Origin: Ceratobasidium sp. AG-K
Lineage: Eukaryota; Basidiomycota; Agaricomycetes; Cantharellales; Ceratobasidiaceae
DNA length: 64,000 nucleotides
Assembly (NCBI GenBank): GCA_037039685.1
Contig: JAWNGF010000003.1
Coordinates: 4,252,571-4,316,570 of the forward strand
Direction: 5' to 3'
The first letter of the stretch is position 1; each line of letters opens with the position of its first letter. Under the pieces are notes generated by a model that saw only the letters and a program-made list of their open reading frames with translations, made no database searches and was not told where the DNA came from. A program made the translations under genes and the position numbers. Shown one piece after another: positions 34,278 to 45,965 of this stretch.

Positions 34278-35921
34278 ATGGATGCTAAACCGCAACAACT
34301 ATTTCAAGAATGGAGCGGTGCCCGACAAGAGCTGGACGATGCGATCCAAAGTTACCTCGAGTGTACCACTGAGCTTGCATCTGACGTATACAACCCCGTC
34401 CAGGGCCGCAATGACCCCGATTTGCTCAAAGAAATTATTCTCGAAGCTTATAGTGACTCTCATTCAATGCCCTTACGAGTGGACATGCTTGAGAAGACAA
34501 GGCGTATCCTGGTAGCGATCCGTAACTCGCCAAGCCCGCTGGTTCCAATTAACAAGCTTCCGTCCGATCTTTTTCAGCAAGTTTTCTCTCTCATAGTTAA
34601 TCAGACTCGTTATGCTTCATATGGGCTTGATTATACATGCCAACCGCACTCCCATTATTTGGAGCGTCTTCGAGCACTGCTGGCTCTTAGCCACGTATGT
34701 ACCCACTGGCGAAACATCGCCATCAAAACTCCCTCGCTGTGGTCGCATATACGCGTAAAGTTTGACGGTTGGAGTAAACTCACCAAATCTTGCGGCTACC
34801 TCGAAGCTTGCCTTGAGCGAGCACATGGCACGCCACTGCATCTTTGTATTGATGGCAAGAAATTGATTCCTAATATAGGGATCGAGAAGTTGAACAATCT
34901 CCTCCGCCCAAGTCTCGGGACCCTTGGGATGTTCTGCCTGGTGGATTTCCGAGACCCCCGTCGACTCACTGACTTGATCTCCTTTTGGCTCACCAATGGG
35001 CGACCTGGCTCTGTCCATACTCTCGTAATCAACATCTGCAAGACTTTCCCCATTAAATTAGATCCCAGGATCCTAGTTCCAGACCAACAGCAGCTAGATT
35101 CATTCTTGGAGCCTATTCGCGTACTTCGCTTATGTCGTGTATATATTGATGGAAATAGCCCTGTGTACCACAATCTGGCTGAGCTTGAGCTCAGCTACCC
35201 CGATCGTATCGCCAGCGATTCTCCAGGGGTTTCGGAGATTCTACATATTCTCTCGATGTCCCCCCAATTGCATACCCTACGGCTCGAATACCTGCGGTCC
35301 CTGGAACCCGAAGTACACACCCTCCAACCAGTCACTGCTGCTGCGCTTAAGCGACTCGAGATTAATTTTGTAGAGCCACGTTTTCTGAACACACTACTAC
35401 CTATGATATCTTTAGGATCGTGGGAGACGGGAGAACAGCTAATAATGGGCTTTCATTTCGATGCGAGTTATTTCACTACTGCCATTCTTCAGTCTTTTCT
35501 CGCCCAGGGCAATGTTGCAGGGCTTCGCATTAGCGGCCCCTATGTCAACCCGAATGGGCTTAGGATGTGCTTGTCAAGCACGCCAAATCTACGCACACTC
35601 GTTCTCAGCTGCATGGCCATCACCGGCCCCGAACTTTCAACTGCACTCGTGCTGCATTCCTCTTCGTCGAGTCAAGAATCAACTACCCTATGTCCCAAGC
35701 TTCACACACTGTGCCTTACTCACGGAAACTTTGAAGCCACAAGCATTAAGGCCATTTTAGAGACGCACCCGTCGATTAAACGGGTACGATTCCTATCTTG
35801 CACTTTAAGTCCCTCTGAAGACGATATGCTCTCTGAACTCAAGCCGCTTGTGGCGGATGTCGGATGCGGGCCATACCGAAATCCTAGTTATTTAGAGAAT
35901 TCGTTTGGCGAACAAATTTAA
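34278..35921 (+). CDS. F-box-like protein with LRR-like C-terminal region
   Basis: A single exon. The start at 34278 (MDAKPQQLFQEW) is preferred over the non-ATG upstream extension. An N-terminal helical segment (SGARQELDDAIQSYLECT) precedes an F-box-like region at about residues 80-150: INKLPSDLFQQVFSLIV, ALSHVCTHWRNIAIKTPSLW. The rest contains Leu-rich segments (LRTLVLSCMAIT, LHTLCLTHGNFEATSIKAIL) resembling irregular LRRs. Such proteins are greatly expanded in agaricomycetes and are thought to recruit substrates to SCF ubiquitin ligases, in which the RBX1 encoded at 7.6-8.2 kb would also act. The physical link is general biology, not seen here. Substrate unknown. The frame is intact. Confidence 0.8.
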   Translation: MDAKPQQLFQEWSGARQELDDAIQSYLECTTELASDVYNPVQGRNDPDLLKEIILEAYSDSHSMPLRVDMLEKTRRILVAIRNSPSPLVPINKLPSDLFQQVFSLIVNQTRYASYGLDYTCQPHSHYLERLRALLALSHVCTHWRNIAIKTPSLWSHIRVKFDGWSKLTKSCGYLEACLERAHGTPLHLCIDGKKLIPNIGIEKLNNLLRPSLGTLGMFCLVDFRDPRRLTDLISFWLTNGRPGSVHTLVINICKTFPIKLDPRILVPDQQQLDSFLEPIRVLRLCRVYIDGNSPVYHNLAELELSYPDRIASDSPGVSEILHILSMSPQLHTLRLEYLRSLEPEVHTLQPVTAAALKRLEINFVEPRFLNTLLPMISLGSWETGEQLIMGFHFDASYFTTAILQSFLAQGNVAGLRISGPYVNPNGLRMCLSSTPNLRTLVLSCMAITGPELSTALVLHSSSSSQESTTLCPKLHTLCLTHGNFEATSIKAILETHPSIKRVRFLSCTLSPSEDDMLSELKPLVADVGCGPYRNPSYLENSFGEQI

Positions 35922-36139
35922 TTCTAGCTTTGGGTTCTCACCTTGCTGAATATTGTTTCCACTCTTATGACTTCATACTTTATAGCGGACGTGCGATAAG
36001 AAGCAGTACACACGGATAGGCGCCAACGTGTTGGTTGACAGTGCTCGACCACTGAAAGGCGGGTTTCTGGTCTCAGGGATATACATCAATGTGCATGTGC
36101 AGTCTATAACACACATATATTGATTTTTGAACACTGGCT
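35922..36139. other. Short spacer downstream of the F-box gene
   Basis: AT-rich sequence with no feature recognised. Confidence 0.3.
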
Positions 36140-36492
36140 TATGGGAGCTATATTACTGAAGCTCTCCGCTGATCTCGTTATTGAGCCGCTGAAAGGGCAC
36201 ACAGACCTAGTTGAGTCGGTTGCATTCTCGCCCAACGGCACCCATGTTGTTTCTGCTTCGCGCGATTAGGTTATACTCGTCTGGGGCCTCTTAAACCCTA
36301 GGGGTTCCACCCTGCGAATGATGGGTGGTTCAAGGACAAGAACGGTTTATTGTTTTGGGCCCACCTTGATTTTCATCCCCATGTTCCTCAGCCATCCAAC
36401 GTCCTCTTGATAGGCCTTCGAGGCACTGTTTTCATTGGTTACGAACTTATGCTGCCCGCCAACAGCTGGTCGGAATGTTATGTATTTCCATA
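36140..36492 (+). pseudogene. WD40 gene remnant (3' end of an NLR-type WD40 gene)
   Basis: One WD40 unit is readable (EPLKGHTDLVESVAFSPNG, then HVVSASRD) but runs into a TAG at the start of the next strand. A shift of frame is then needed to read the family tail GWFKDKNGLLFWAHLDFHPH, then VPQPSNVLLIGLRG and ending SWSECYVFP. The tail is shared with the fragments at 36908-37893 and 51307-51774, showing common descent. The upstream part of the gene is missing. It lies on the strand opposite to the interrupted NLR. Confidence 0.8.
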
Positions 36493-36907
36493 GCCGGTTC
36501 GCTGCTACACTATTGTAGCTTACATGTAAATTGAACTTAGTAATAACTCTCCTAATATCACTATCACATACTGTACTGGCAGGTAAGCAGTGTCTACCTG
36601 GCTGTGCTCTCGTTCACGTATCAGCTCATAACAAATCCAATCGCTTATATGTATGCGAGGTGATGGACAAACTTTCGAGTGACTCGCAGCGGCTGATGAT
36701 AGGCTCCTTTCACCGTAGGCACTTTGCCAATGTATCTGCCCCAACCCTATGGGTTGTTTAACATCGTCATGTCGCATTGTCAACACCTCACGAGCAGCAT
36801 AAGGGAATCAAGTATTTAGTATAATAGATTTGGCGATGCACGCGCTTATTGATCATGGCAGAGAAATGCACAACATGAAGACGCTGCCAGAAATATCGAG
36901 GCGTCCA
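36493..36907. other. Spacer between WD40 remnant and interrupted NLR 3' end
   Basis: No gene recognised. Confidence 0.3.
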
Positions 36908-37893
36908 TTAAAAGAGGTAACACTCAGACCATCGTGAGCCAATTAGTAAATCACGATAATCAATGGAGGCAGTACCGCAAGGGCCTATCAAAAGGGTGTT
37001 TCGAGGGTGGGGTACGTAGGAATGGAAGTCTGGGGATACCCAAAAGAACAGCCCGTGGGCATTTTTGAACCATCCTTCTTCTGTAGGTTGAAAGTCGTCA
37101 CCAATAGAAAGGATATCCCAGACTCGGATAACCGAATCTCTCGAGCCAGAGACAACCCTCCTACCGTCAGGGGAGAAGGCAACTGAGTTGACCATCCTCG
37201 TATGCCCTTGCTGAAACCTGACGATGATGCTATTGGACCTTGCGTCTTGGACTCGTATTATAAAATCCTGACAACTGGAAACAACCTTTGTACCATCAGA
37301 AGTGAAGGCGACCGATGTAACAGAGTCCCCATGTTCTTGAAATAGCCCAACTGCGACACCGCCAATGCCTGCGCCTCGTATTTGAATAGAGCGATCCCCG
37401 GAACCAGAAATAGTGGATGAACCATTGGGAGAGAACATAATCGAATTTAACTTGGGGATGAATCTTTGCAACGGCCTAGCTATGACCTGGCCGGTGCGTA
37501 CGTCCCAGATTAGGATGTGATGGCCGTAAGAACCTGAGACAATCCATGTGCCGTCTGACGAGAACGCAATCGTATTTACACCTGTTGTATGGCCTTCGAA
37601 TGGAGCAGAAATAGCATCGCCAGTGCTTACGTCCCACAACCGAATTGTTTTGTCATGAGAAGCAGAAGCAATGCACCTTCCGTTGGGAGAGAATACAGCC
37701 GCATTCACTGTGTCACTGTGTCCCTGAAATGGCCCAGCTACGGCGTCACCTGTACGCGCATTCCGCACCGAGATAGAGCGATCATCAGAGGCAGAGACAA
37801 TGTAGAGACCATCAGGCAAAAAGGCAACAGAGTTCACTTGGGCTATATGCCCATGAACTGGTTCAGCTCCGTCATTGGCAGTGTGTGCATTCC
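36908..37893 (-). pseudogene. 3' part of the NACHT-WD40 gene, separated from its 5' part by a transposon
   Basis: On the minus strand an open frame begins mid-blade at the transposon boundary (WNAHTANDGAEPVHGHIAQV) and continues without stops through about six WD40 units (VNSVAFLPDGLYIVSASDD, IASASHDKTIRLWDVSTGD, VVSGSRDSVIRVWD) to the family-specific tail GWFKNAHGLFFWVSPDFHSY and the end SRWSECYLF. There is no ATG at the 5' edge and a TGA formed by transposon sequence precedes the Trp. The missing upstream half of this blade (NDKSIRI) ends exactly at the other transposon boundary at 46,760. The fragment shows no decay, which suggests the insertion is recent. As it stands it cannot be translated as part of the NLR unless the element is removed. 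Confidence 0.85.
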
Positions 37894-37895
37894 AT

Positions 37896-37907
37896 CATCA
37901 GTAAAAC
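37896..37907 (+). repeat. Left terminal inverted repeat of the transposon
   Basis: CATCAGTAAAAC, inverted counterpart of the sequence at 46747-46758, preceded by the AT target dinucleotide. Confidence 0.8.
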
Positions 37908-37908
37908 G

Positions 37909-38215
37909 GGTCTAAAATTTAAAGTGCTTTCAATCACATACCTATCTTTCAATCAATTGTAATCTAAGGCCCATATTTAATGTAGTTTCAAGCACTCTCA
38001 ATCTGCCGTTGTGATTGTCATTGGTTTCAATCAGCCGATACGATTGTAGTTGTTTGAAATTTGACTCGGGATAATTTTGGCCACTTTCAATCCGTGTTCG
38101 TGCTCCAAATCACACTCAATCCACGTTCACGCGTCAAATCACTCTCAATCCATGTTTACGCGTCAAATCACTTCAAACCTCACCACGAAGTCGCAAAATC
38201 ACTTTGAATCCTGAT
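37909..38215 (+). repeat. Left subterminal repeats of the transposon
   Basis: Starts with GGTCTAAAATTTAA, then a run of degenerate units around CAAATCACTCTCAATCC (for example at about 38100, 38135 and 38165). The same core occurs inverted at the right end. Such subterminal arrays are typical transposase-binding regions; that role is inferred. Confidence 0.75.
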
Positions 38216-39471
38216 TTCTGCATGGGATCACTCAACAGCTCCCCGGAAGCTTTAAATCGTTTCACATCGAACTTGGATAGGGGGCAAATGAAAGTTTTCC
38301 AACGTACCGCAAGCCTTGCAACCTCGCGCACCGGTTCACATTTTGAGCGAGTGCGACTTTTTCAATTTCAGATGGGCACGCCCGACGTATGCAACTCAAC
38401 TTTCCATTGCTCAAACAGTCTAATTTGGTGGTTTACATTTCACCTCGTATATGTACCACATACTTGTCGATCGATATAATGAACAAAATAACTAATGTAC
38501 GCGCGCGCAGAAATTTGACAAGCTCTCTACCACGAAGGCCTTTTCGGCAACTGAGATGGTGTGTGTGTGTTAAGGGGGCGCTGGCGGAATATTCAGACAT
38601 AATACTGACCAAACGCGTGGCGACGCACCTAAAGCAACACAGATAACCTGTTTTTTTCAGTAGTCCGACTCGCGCAACTCCGGAGCTGAGCACAAGTGAA
38701 AGTGTAGACACGTCGGGCCGGTAGACGCCTCGAGCGCGGCGAGCGTAAGAAGAGGCGGGCGTGGGTGGATAAACCGGCGCAAGGAACCACGGGTGCGGGT
38801 ACGACTGCGGTGCGCCAGGAAATGAGATATCGAGGTCGAGTGGGAACGGCAGGCCCGAGCAAAGGCAATACGGGCAGGCCGAGAACGGAAACTGCGGGTT
38901 GAGAGTGACACGAATGCGACACGAGAATAGGGCGGGGATGAGACGAGGACGTGACGAGGAGGTGACGGCGATGAGGGGGGAGGGGAGACAGGGAGGAGAT
39001 AGGGAGAAGGGGACGAGACGGGGACGAGACGGGGACGAGACGATGGTACGAGAGGCGTGAGTCGGCAACGCATGGCTCGAGAAGGACGTACTGACCAGCT
39101 ACAACAGCGCCAGCACCAGGCGTTACACGAGACTCGAGTCGTGATTCGGACTCGGGCGCCAAGGAACTGGCCGAAACAACGCAGGGCCTTGAAACTTGGC
39201 GCCCGAAAGGGGCTGACCCCGAAAATCTGTTTGGGAATAGACAGAGTGGGTTCGTGTACATCGTTTTCTATCGCCACTCCGAGTACTTACTGAAATCGAA
39301 CCCGGGGACGACCAAAGCGGTGATGCCTATTGGCAGGGTCGAGGCGAGGTGCTCGCGTAGCCAAGGGTGGGCATCTGCGGCATCCCTGCTTGAACGAATG
39401 TGTAGATAGAAACCTTGAAAGAAGATTGTATGTCAGCGACGGTTGAGCACAGCAAACAAAATGGACGAACC
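38216..39471. other. Left non-coding part of the transposon
   Basis: Between the subterminal repeats and the transposase stop. Several overlapping open frames on the minus strand (38433-39277) are Pro/Arg/Ser-rich and show no family pattern; they coincide with a low-complexity G/C-rich tract and are not called as genes. Confidence 0.4.
39009..39042 (+). repeat. Simple repeat, three GGGGACGAGAC units
   Basis: Three tandem 11-bp units in a purine-rich tract inside the transposon. They create spurious open frames on the other strand. Confidence 0.8.
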
Positions 39472-42400
39472 TTAGCGTGTGACCAAACGATTCTCCCAGT
39501 GTCGCAGGACGTTGAAAACAAAGTAGGACGCGTAACGGTTAAGGTGGAAGATGCTACAGGTTTCCAGCAAGTCGGCGGACGACGAGATCTCGTGAGTCGG
39601 TAAGAGAGAGCTGAACCGGGGGGTAAGGTGACAAGCCATTTGAAGCCTCGAGAGCGGCATGACGGAGACACGTCGGGCGGAGGGACCGCTCATATCGTGG
39701 CTGGTGGAATAAAAGCCGTCCGCGGATCCAGGTTTGGCCGAGAACGCCTGGAAGTGCTCGATATAGACGAGCTTTTTGCTGTAGATATGCTGAAGGTGTC
39801 GCGGTAATTTAAATATGACTCGCACGCGACCAGCGCCGTAGCCTGTATACATTGAGTGTCCTCAACAAACATTCTGTGGGGGGAGAAATAACAAGAACTT
39901 ACGGTGGATACCCTGTTTCTCAGGGTTAGTGACGAATAGCGCGGTGTCGAAAGCACCGTGGCGTGTCAAACGGTTGTAATCGTCGCGTAGCTCGGGGGTC
40001 GCACGGATAGTATCGACCTGGGGCCCATCTTCGGGAAGAAATGGCAGGCGTCCGTGTTCGAGTCGGCAGCGGTGCCAGACGGCAAAGGCCTGCGTTTTAT
40101 CGAGTGGGACGCGTGTGCGATTGGGGTTGCGGCTACGGAGGAATGCCTTAGTGGCTTCGACGATGGTAGTCGCGTGGTAATTTTTCGCCAGGGAAGCGCC
40201 AGTCCTGGTCACGTGACTCTTGTCCCTCGCAGTCGACACCAACGGACGAGGGTGCCAAACCAAGTCCGAGTCCCATTCGCGGCGGACTTCAGGAGGACCC
40301 TCTGGACTCTCGTCCGCCGGCTGCCCCATCACTCGACCTAGCGGCCCAGCTCGCTCCTTCCCCCGTCTTGGCTGGCAAACGACCTCGAATTTGCCTCCAT
40401 CCTCGTCGGCCCCGGGATCTCCGGCCTGGTCGGGCAATCCGCTCAAACTGTCACCGCTCGGAAGGATGCCGATGTCGATTAGGTGAGTACGGAGTAAGAC
40501 CCATGCCTCCCGCCGCTGAAGGTATTTCGTCATCTGGGGCATAGGGTTGACTTTGTTGGACGCGCGCCAGCCGTCCTTGACGTACTCGATGTGCAACCGC
40601 TCGGTTGCTTCGCTATTAAAGTTGTCGGGGGTTCCAAGGCTGCGAATCGAGTCGGCAAAGTGTCGTAGCATGTGAAGCTTAGGGGTACCGTCGAAACTCC
40701 CTTTGCCGATCACCTCCGGTTTGTTGAATACCTTCTTGAGTTCGTGGAATTTGGCTAAACACGTCTCTAGATCGGATATGTCTTCCTCGGTCATCTGCGA
40801 CAGGTGCGCCAAACGCATAAAATCGACCAGATTCCGCGACGCGGCGACAGCGTCCGACTTGTCGCATCCCGAGGCAACCGCCATGAAAACTTGGGCGAGC
40901 GATTTGGCCTCTTTGCCGGACCACTGGGAGATTTTCGACTTCCCGTAACTGAAGTGGCGAAGGCCTGGGGCGCGTGGGAGACCGGTCAACCAGCGATCGA
41001 ACTGTTTAGGGGTCAACAGGTTCGTCATCCACTTCACTACGTGGTCAAGGAAAACACCCTTGTTGACCTGATGCAGCAGGTCGGGCGTGATTGCGCCGGG
41101 AATGTCGGCAAACGGGAGTTTCTCCCAGAACGGGCGGACTGGGCGATAGCCCAGCTTTCGGAGCGCAGGTCCAGGTCGCCCTCGCGCTCCATCCAACGCT
41201 TCGAAAAAGTCCAACTTGTCTCGTTTGCGATGAGACCGACTGCAGTCCCCACGGCCTTTTAACGGGCTATGGCATATAGGACACCCACTTTGCCGAACGC
41301 AGGAAACGAGACATTGCTCCGGCCAATCGCCAACAAACGCCGAGACGATGGGAAAAACAAGGCGGACGCCGCCGTCGGCACACAGCATCTCGATTCCGCG
41401 CTCGCCAGCCTTCTGCAACGGCTTCAAGAGGCGCTTCATACACTTGTGGTAGAATTGCCACCCCTCCTTTCCGTTCTCCGGAACCACGGGGATATAGCCG
41501 AGCAGAATTTGTGCGTGTTCGGATGGACGTCGGCGGAGCGATTTGCTGATGTTGCCGATGGTTAGGTACACCGGCCACGCGACACGACTGCCGCTCATGA
41601 GCGACATTTGGGTCTTATCGGTCGACAGTATGACCGTTGCGACTGTAGCTCCACGCCCGCCGCCCAGCGCATTCTATAACCCCCAAACAAAGTAAGTATT
41701 CTCGTACGTTGATTCATGTTGTTCAAAAGGCTTACCTGTAGTCGCCACCATCGGTTACCTGTCCAGACCTCTCCGTAGATCCGGCGTGCACGCGATCTTG
41801 AGGTGTACTGGCGGACGGGTGCGTACCGCATATGCTTGGCAAAGCGACGTGTTGACATCAGCTGGCGTATGACATCGACTGGGTTACGGGTCCAAAAGTC
41901 GATCCATTCGCCCTTTGGATCCTTAATGACCAGTTTCGTCCAATCGGGACCGTGCGGTAGCTCATCGACATCCTCGAGGAAGTCGCGACAACTGCGCCAG
42001 GGCAGTGTGGTGTTCTAGGAACAGGTAAGCCTTGGCAAAAACTACCAATCAACCGACTCACATATTTACGCAGGTACTCCTCGCGTTTCCCGTTGCTGAC
42101 GTGGATGTTCCCCAGCCATTCGCCATGCTCGAAGAGCTTAGCGTCCTCCCACATGGGATTATAGGGACGCTTGGGGGGTTCGGGCGCGACCTGCCATCGT
42201 AGGACGCCCCCAGCGGTCGGGTCAGGGTGTGGTTCTTCGTGAATCGACCTGTGCGGTGGGCGGCAGGGAGGGGTAGGAGTCACTTTCGGTGGGGGGCCCC
42301 GCCAGTACACACCGTCATCCGCCTCGTCTTCGCCATCGGTGGTATCGCCGCTCTCGTCGTCGTCGCTGTCCCATTCCGACTCCGTGGCCGCATCGTCTGG

Positions 42401-42790
42401 AACAAAATCCGAGTCGTGGTCGTGGTCGCTAGCGTTGCCGTAACCAGGGGGCGGGACCAGCTGGTCGTTTTCATCGTGAGTCCAACCACTCGGGCCAGCG
42501 TGGTCGAAACCATCTTCCATTTCAACATCTTCGATGACGACCGGTTCTTCCTCAGGCGGTGGCTCTAGAACAACCTTGGGCGATCGCAATCGCAGTGGTT
42601 TTGTCGGTGCAGGATGGGATGTGGGGTTGCGGGCGTAATTCCAGTGAGCTGCAACCACGCGCGCATCATACTCGGCAAGATGATATTTACGACACTTAGG
42701 CACTTGAGAATAGTGATATACAAGACCTCGAGAACTGGGCAAAGTTTTCTTGCAACAGCGGCAGCGAAGGTGCAATTTTGGGGGGATCAT
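39472..42790 (-). CDS. KDZ (Plavaka-type) transposase
   Basis: Exons 42790-42062, 42014-41736, 41673-39903 and 39860-39472 give about 1,050 residues. Order: an N-terminal C2H2-like finger (LRCRCCKKTLPSSRGLVYHYS), an acidic linker, a Plavaka-like segment (PHGPDWTKLVIKDPKGEW, FWTRNPVDVIRQLM), then the RNase H-like core. Candidate catalytic acids are the Asp of VILSTDKTQ, the Asp of FVGDWPEQ or LCADGG, and the Glu of NFNSEATERLH. The sequence WPVYLTIGNISKSLRR, a CPICHSPLKG zinc knuckle and GAITPDLLHQVNKGVF are hallmarks of this family in basidiomycetes. The C-terminal exon (RLQMACHLTPRF, SADLLETC) is also typical. No stop or frameshift is visible, so the enzyme may be active. It lies inside terminal repeats that support mobility. 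Confidence 0.88.
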
Positions 42791-42989
42791 GGTACGATGT
42801 GTAGTGGGCGACGTTCACAGGAGGTGAGTTGGACTTGTGATTTTTCGACTGCTTACCCCTTGGACATCAGGGCGGTTGGAAGCCCTCCGATCCCAACTTC
42901 GATCCCAACTTCGATTTCGAGATGTATGCGCCCAAAGTCTGAGAATCGGCTGAAACCACCGCATCCTGCCTACGTATGCCAAGTAGGTA

Positions 42990-43008
42990 AGTGTCAGTTC
43001 CTGACACT
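42990..43008. other. Perfect hairpin AGTGTCAG-TTC-CTGACACT
   Basis: An 8-bp perfect inverted repeat with a 3-nt loop lies in the 500-bp spacer between the divergent transposase and DUF6532 genes. It could be a binding site in a shared promoter or coincidence. Confidence 0.4.
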
Positions 43009-43291
43009 GTGAAGGCCATTTGCATTAACCTTTGATTTTCGAAGCCAAAATGAATGGGCTTCGAGCTCCAAACGCAGCAACGAAGCACAGTCTTCTTGCT
43101 TCTAATGAGATGGCCCAGGGTTCGGCGCCCGCTTTCAGAGTTCCTCGTATATAGACTCTGCAAAATTACTCTCGAAGGCAGAGCGCCCCCTTCGTTCGTT
43201 CGCCTCCTCCCTTGCCAAAACCTCCACGACCTCAACCTTCTTCTACACGCGCTTGGAACACTCCATTCTCTCATCGCGTGCCGCGTTCAAC

Positions 43292-45965
43292 ATGGCCGGA
43301 AGCGAGTCCGACAGCTCTACGGGCCGTCCACAGCGCCCGCCCAAGATCCCCGCGAACGCGTTTGAGTATGGTATGTCTGGCGACCGCTTATCCAAACACA
43401 TTACTAACTTCGTTTGAAGTGAGCAAGCACCAGCCTTCGGTGATGGCGCGGCTGTCTCAGGCTAGCACCACCGCTGTTGTTTCTGAAGGTATGTTCTCTT
43501 TTACCACCACTATTCCGTCGTTGCATCGCTAAACCGATACGCGTAGCCCCACCTGCTGTCCCTCGCAAGAAGCCTGCCTCGCGCTCTCGAAGGGACTCTG
43601 ATGCCATGCCATCAACCGAGTCGGAGTCGGAGCCAGCACCGAAGCGACAAAAGAAGGGAAAGAATAAGGTTGACAACCCCGAGGAGATGCTTGGTAAGTT
43701 GGCCCAAACTTAGCAAAGACCGATTGTTAACTTGTCATTTAGATATCCCGTATGACACACTGACCTCCGACACGGACCGCGAGCGCTGGCTCCTGACTAT
43801 GCTCCGTGTTCGCGACTCCCGCGATTATTCGGATGAAGGTTTTGCGATCAACAATCTCGAATTTCTATGGTTAGGTTCCCCGAACTACCAGGTATGTTTC
43901 CCACACCGTTGTCAGCTACGTGTTACTAATCTCGCGATTCCCCACCAGCCACCACCCTCGCATGATGCCCCATTGTCTCTCAAGAGGACAGACAGCCTTA
44001 CGGTTGTCCCGGGTGATCCCCTACCCTCATTTAAGAAGAACGCACACAAAGGTATGTTCGTGGCAACATTGTTTACTTGATGCACCGAGCTAACAATCAA
44101 TGTTCGTCAGGACCTAGTAGCTTAGCGGGTTCTCAGCCAGTTGGTGGGCGCCCGTCCCCATGGGTTGGTGGCGTCAGCCCGGTGCCTGCACCTCCAAAGG
44201 CTACCTCGTCGCAGGCCCGTGTTACCACGCGTCTCCGTATCCTCCCACCAACGGTTCAACCTGTCGGGACGTCCGCAGACGTCACTCATGATGCAGCACT
44301 GCACAATCCCCCAAGTCCAGATGCCCGCTCAGCCAACTTAGGCCCACCCGCCCCCGACTCCCCAGCCCGTTCTTACGTTGGAGAAGTGCCAGGCGATTCA
44401 CCTCCTCGCGAGGTGGCTGAGGACGCTCCCTCGTCGCCTGCGCATGCGTCACCCGGCCCCAATGCCGGCCTCTCTTTGGCCTCGCCTCCGCTCGAAGGCA
44501 CCCCACCCGACCGGCTCTTGTCCACTTCACCTCTGCCACGACCGGTACCCAAACATTATGGCCTTCAACGACCGGCACCTGGCGAGCAGGAAGACGAGTC
44601 CGATGACCTCCCTGAGCCAGAGGACATCATGATGTCAGACCGGGAACTTCCCAAGGAAAAGCCCAAACGGAAGAGTACACGAAGGGGGGCAAATCTGGCT
44701 CAAGGTGTTCCCGCTGCTGGGAATGCCGCCCAGGCGGATGCTAATGAGTTGCCTGAGTTTGAAGGTGCAATCCCATCTAATACATTATAGTTCAAACGCT
44801 AATTTTATTTTACTAGATGCTGGAGTGAATGTCCCCGTCGAGGGGCTTCTCACCATGAGGCAGCGGTCACAACGGCGTTGGTTTGGCCGTGCCATTCCCC
44901 TTGTTGATCGTCTCGCCGAGCGGCTCGTACTCCGTGCGCTCACTGGGAATCCATTTGCCGATTGTACCCCTGTCATTGTTGACAATGACGAAGACGGTGT
45001 TCCGATTGCTGAAGGGGTGGAATTTGATCAGATCGTCATCGACGAATGGATGGCCGTTAACCACGAGATGCGCCCGGGACAACTTCCCTTCAAATTGCAT
45101 GAAGAATACCGGTTCAATGTAAGTTTTCTTACGTTTGTTGTTGTTAGTCATTAACTCACCTTTGATGTTAGGTGAAACAAGTTTATACTCAGATCCGAAA
45201 TGCTATCAAGGCTGTCACCATTGGCTATGTCAAAACATACTACAAGCTTGGCCCTGATTGTTCGCCAAAGGATGTTCGGAAACGTGTTCAGAATTTACTC
45301 GACGATAACTTCCACTCAAGTGTATGTACCACATCTGCGTCTGATCAAATCCGAGGCTGATATCACGATAGTCCTATGAACTTGGTCCAAACGAGTTCAA
45401 ACACAAGATTCTTGCCGATACCATTGGTCAAGCTCACTTTGCCGTGCCCGGCAAATCTATCGGCTATCGGTTTGCTAAACACTTCAAGCCTATGCCACGA
45501 CCAACTATTGCACTTCACTGCACAATTGTATGTCTGAGACTGTTGCCCTTGGCCTTGCTGACACCCTCCAATAGATTTACTTCCTTATCACAACTTTCAG
45601 CACTGGACATCAAAACCAGAGCGCGACTCTTGATGCTGAGATCCAGCGGCATTGGTTCAAGTACTACCTTGACCAGCTCAATGCAATGGCTCACCCGAAA
45701 GGGAACCCCGTCAGGATGTCAAACATTCAGAGGAGACTCTTCAAACAGGTTTAGTAAGTGATCATGACGTCCGAAGAGATAGTTTGATTGACCTGCTTGA
45801 TAGCCAAGTTGAACCTGTCCGTAAAGGACTTCCACGGCCTCGTCGTCGTGATTATGATACTGATAGTGAAGAGGAGGAGTTCTCTGAGATCGAGTTTTCT
45901 GATGATGGTGAGTGCACACTACTGTTGTAAAGCTTGTTGCCTGAATGTTTTATCCCTTAGATTAG
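43292..45965 (+). CDS. DUF6532-domain protein carried inside the KDZ transposon
   Basis: About eleven exons join with consistent phase from ATG 43292 to TAG 45963-45965 (about 640 residues). The N-terminal half is disordered (SESESEPAPKRQKKGKNKV looks like a nuclear localisation signal; a Pro-rich stretch covers 44110-44770). The C-terminal half is globular: DAGVNVPVEGLLTMRQRS, VKQVYTQIRNAIKAVTIGYV, then HKILADTIGQAHFAVPGKS, GYRFAKHFKPMPRPTIALHC and HWFKYYLDQLNAM, which fit the DUF6532 pattern (FxPMPxPTIAL...). It ends in an acidic tail (DYDTDSEEEEFSEIEFSDDD). DUF6532 is very abundant in agaricomycete genomes with no known function. Its position within the transposon termini, divergent from the transposase, suggests it is the second gene of the element. 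Exons as short as a 5-base terminal exon make the 3' end the least certain part. Confidence 0.75.

Noticed and set aside
38433..39277. Three long overlapping minus-strand frames downstream of the transposase
   Set aside because: Low-complexity Pro/Ser/Arg products caused by purine-rich repeats; the transposase already has its family C-terminus.
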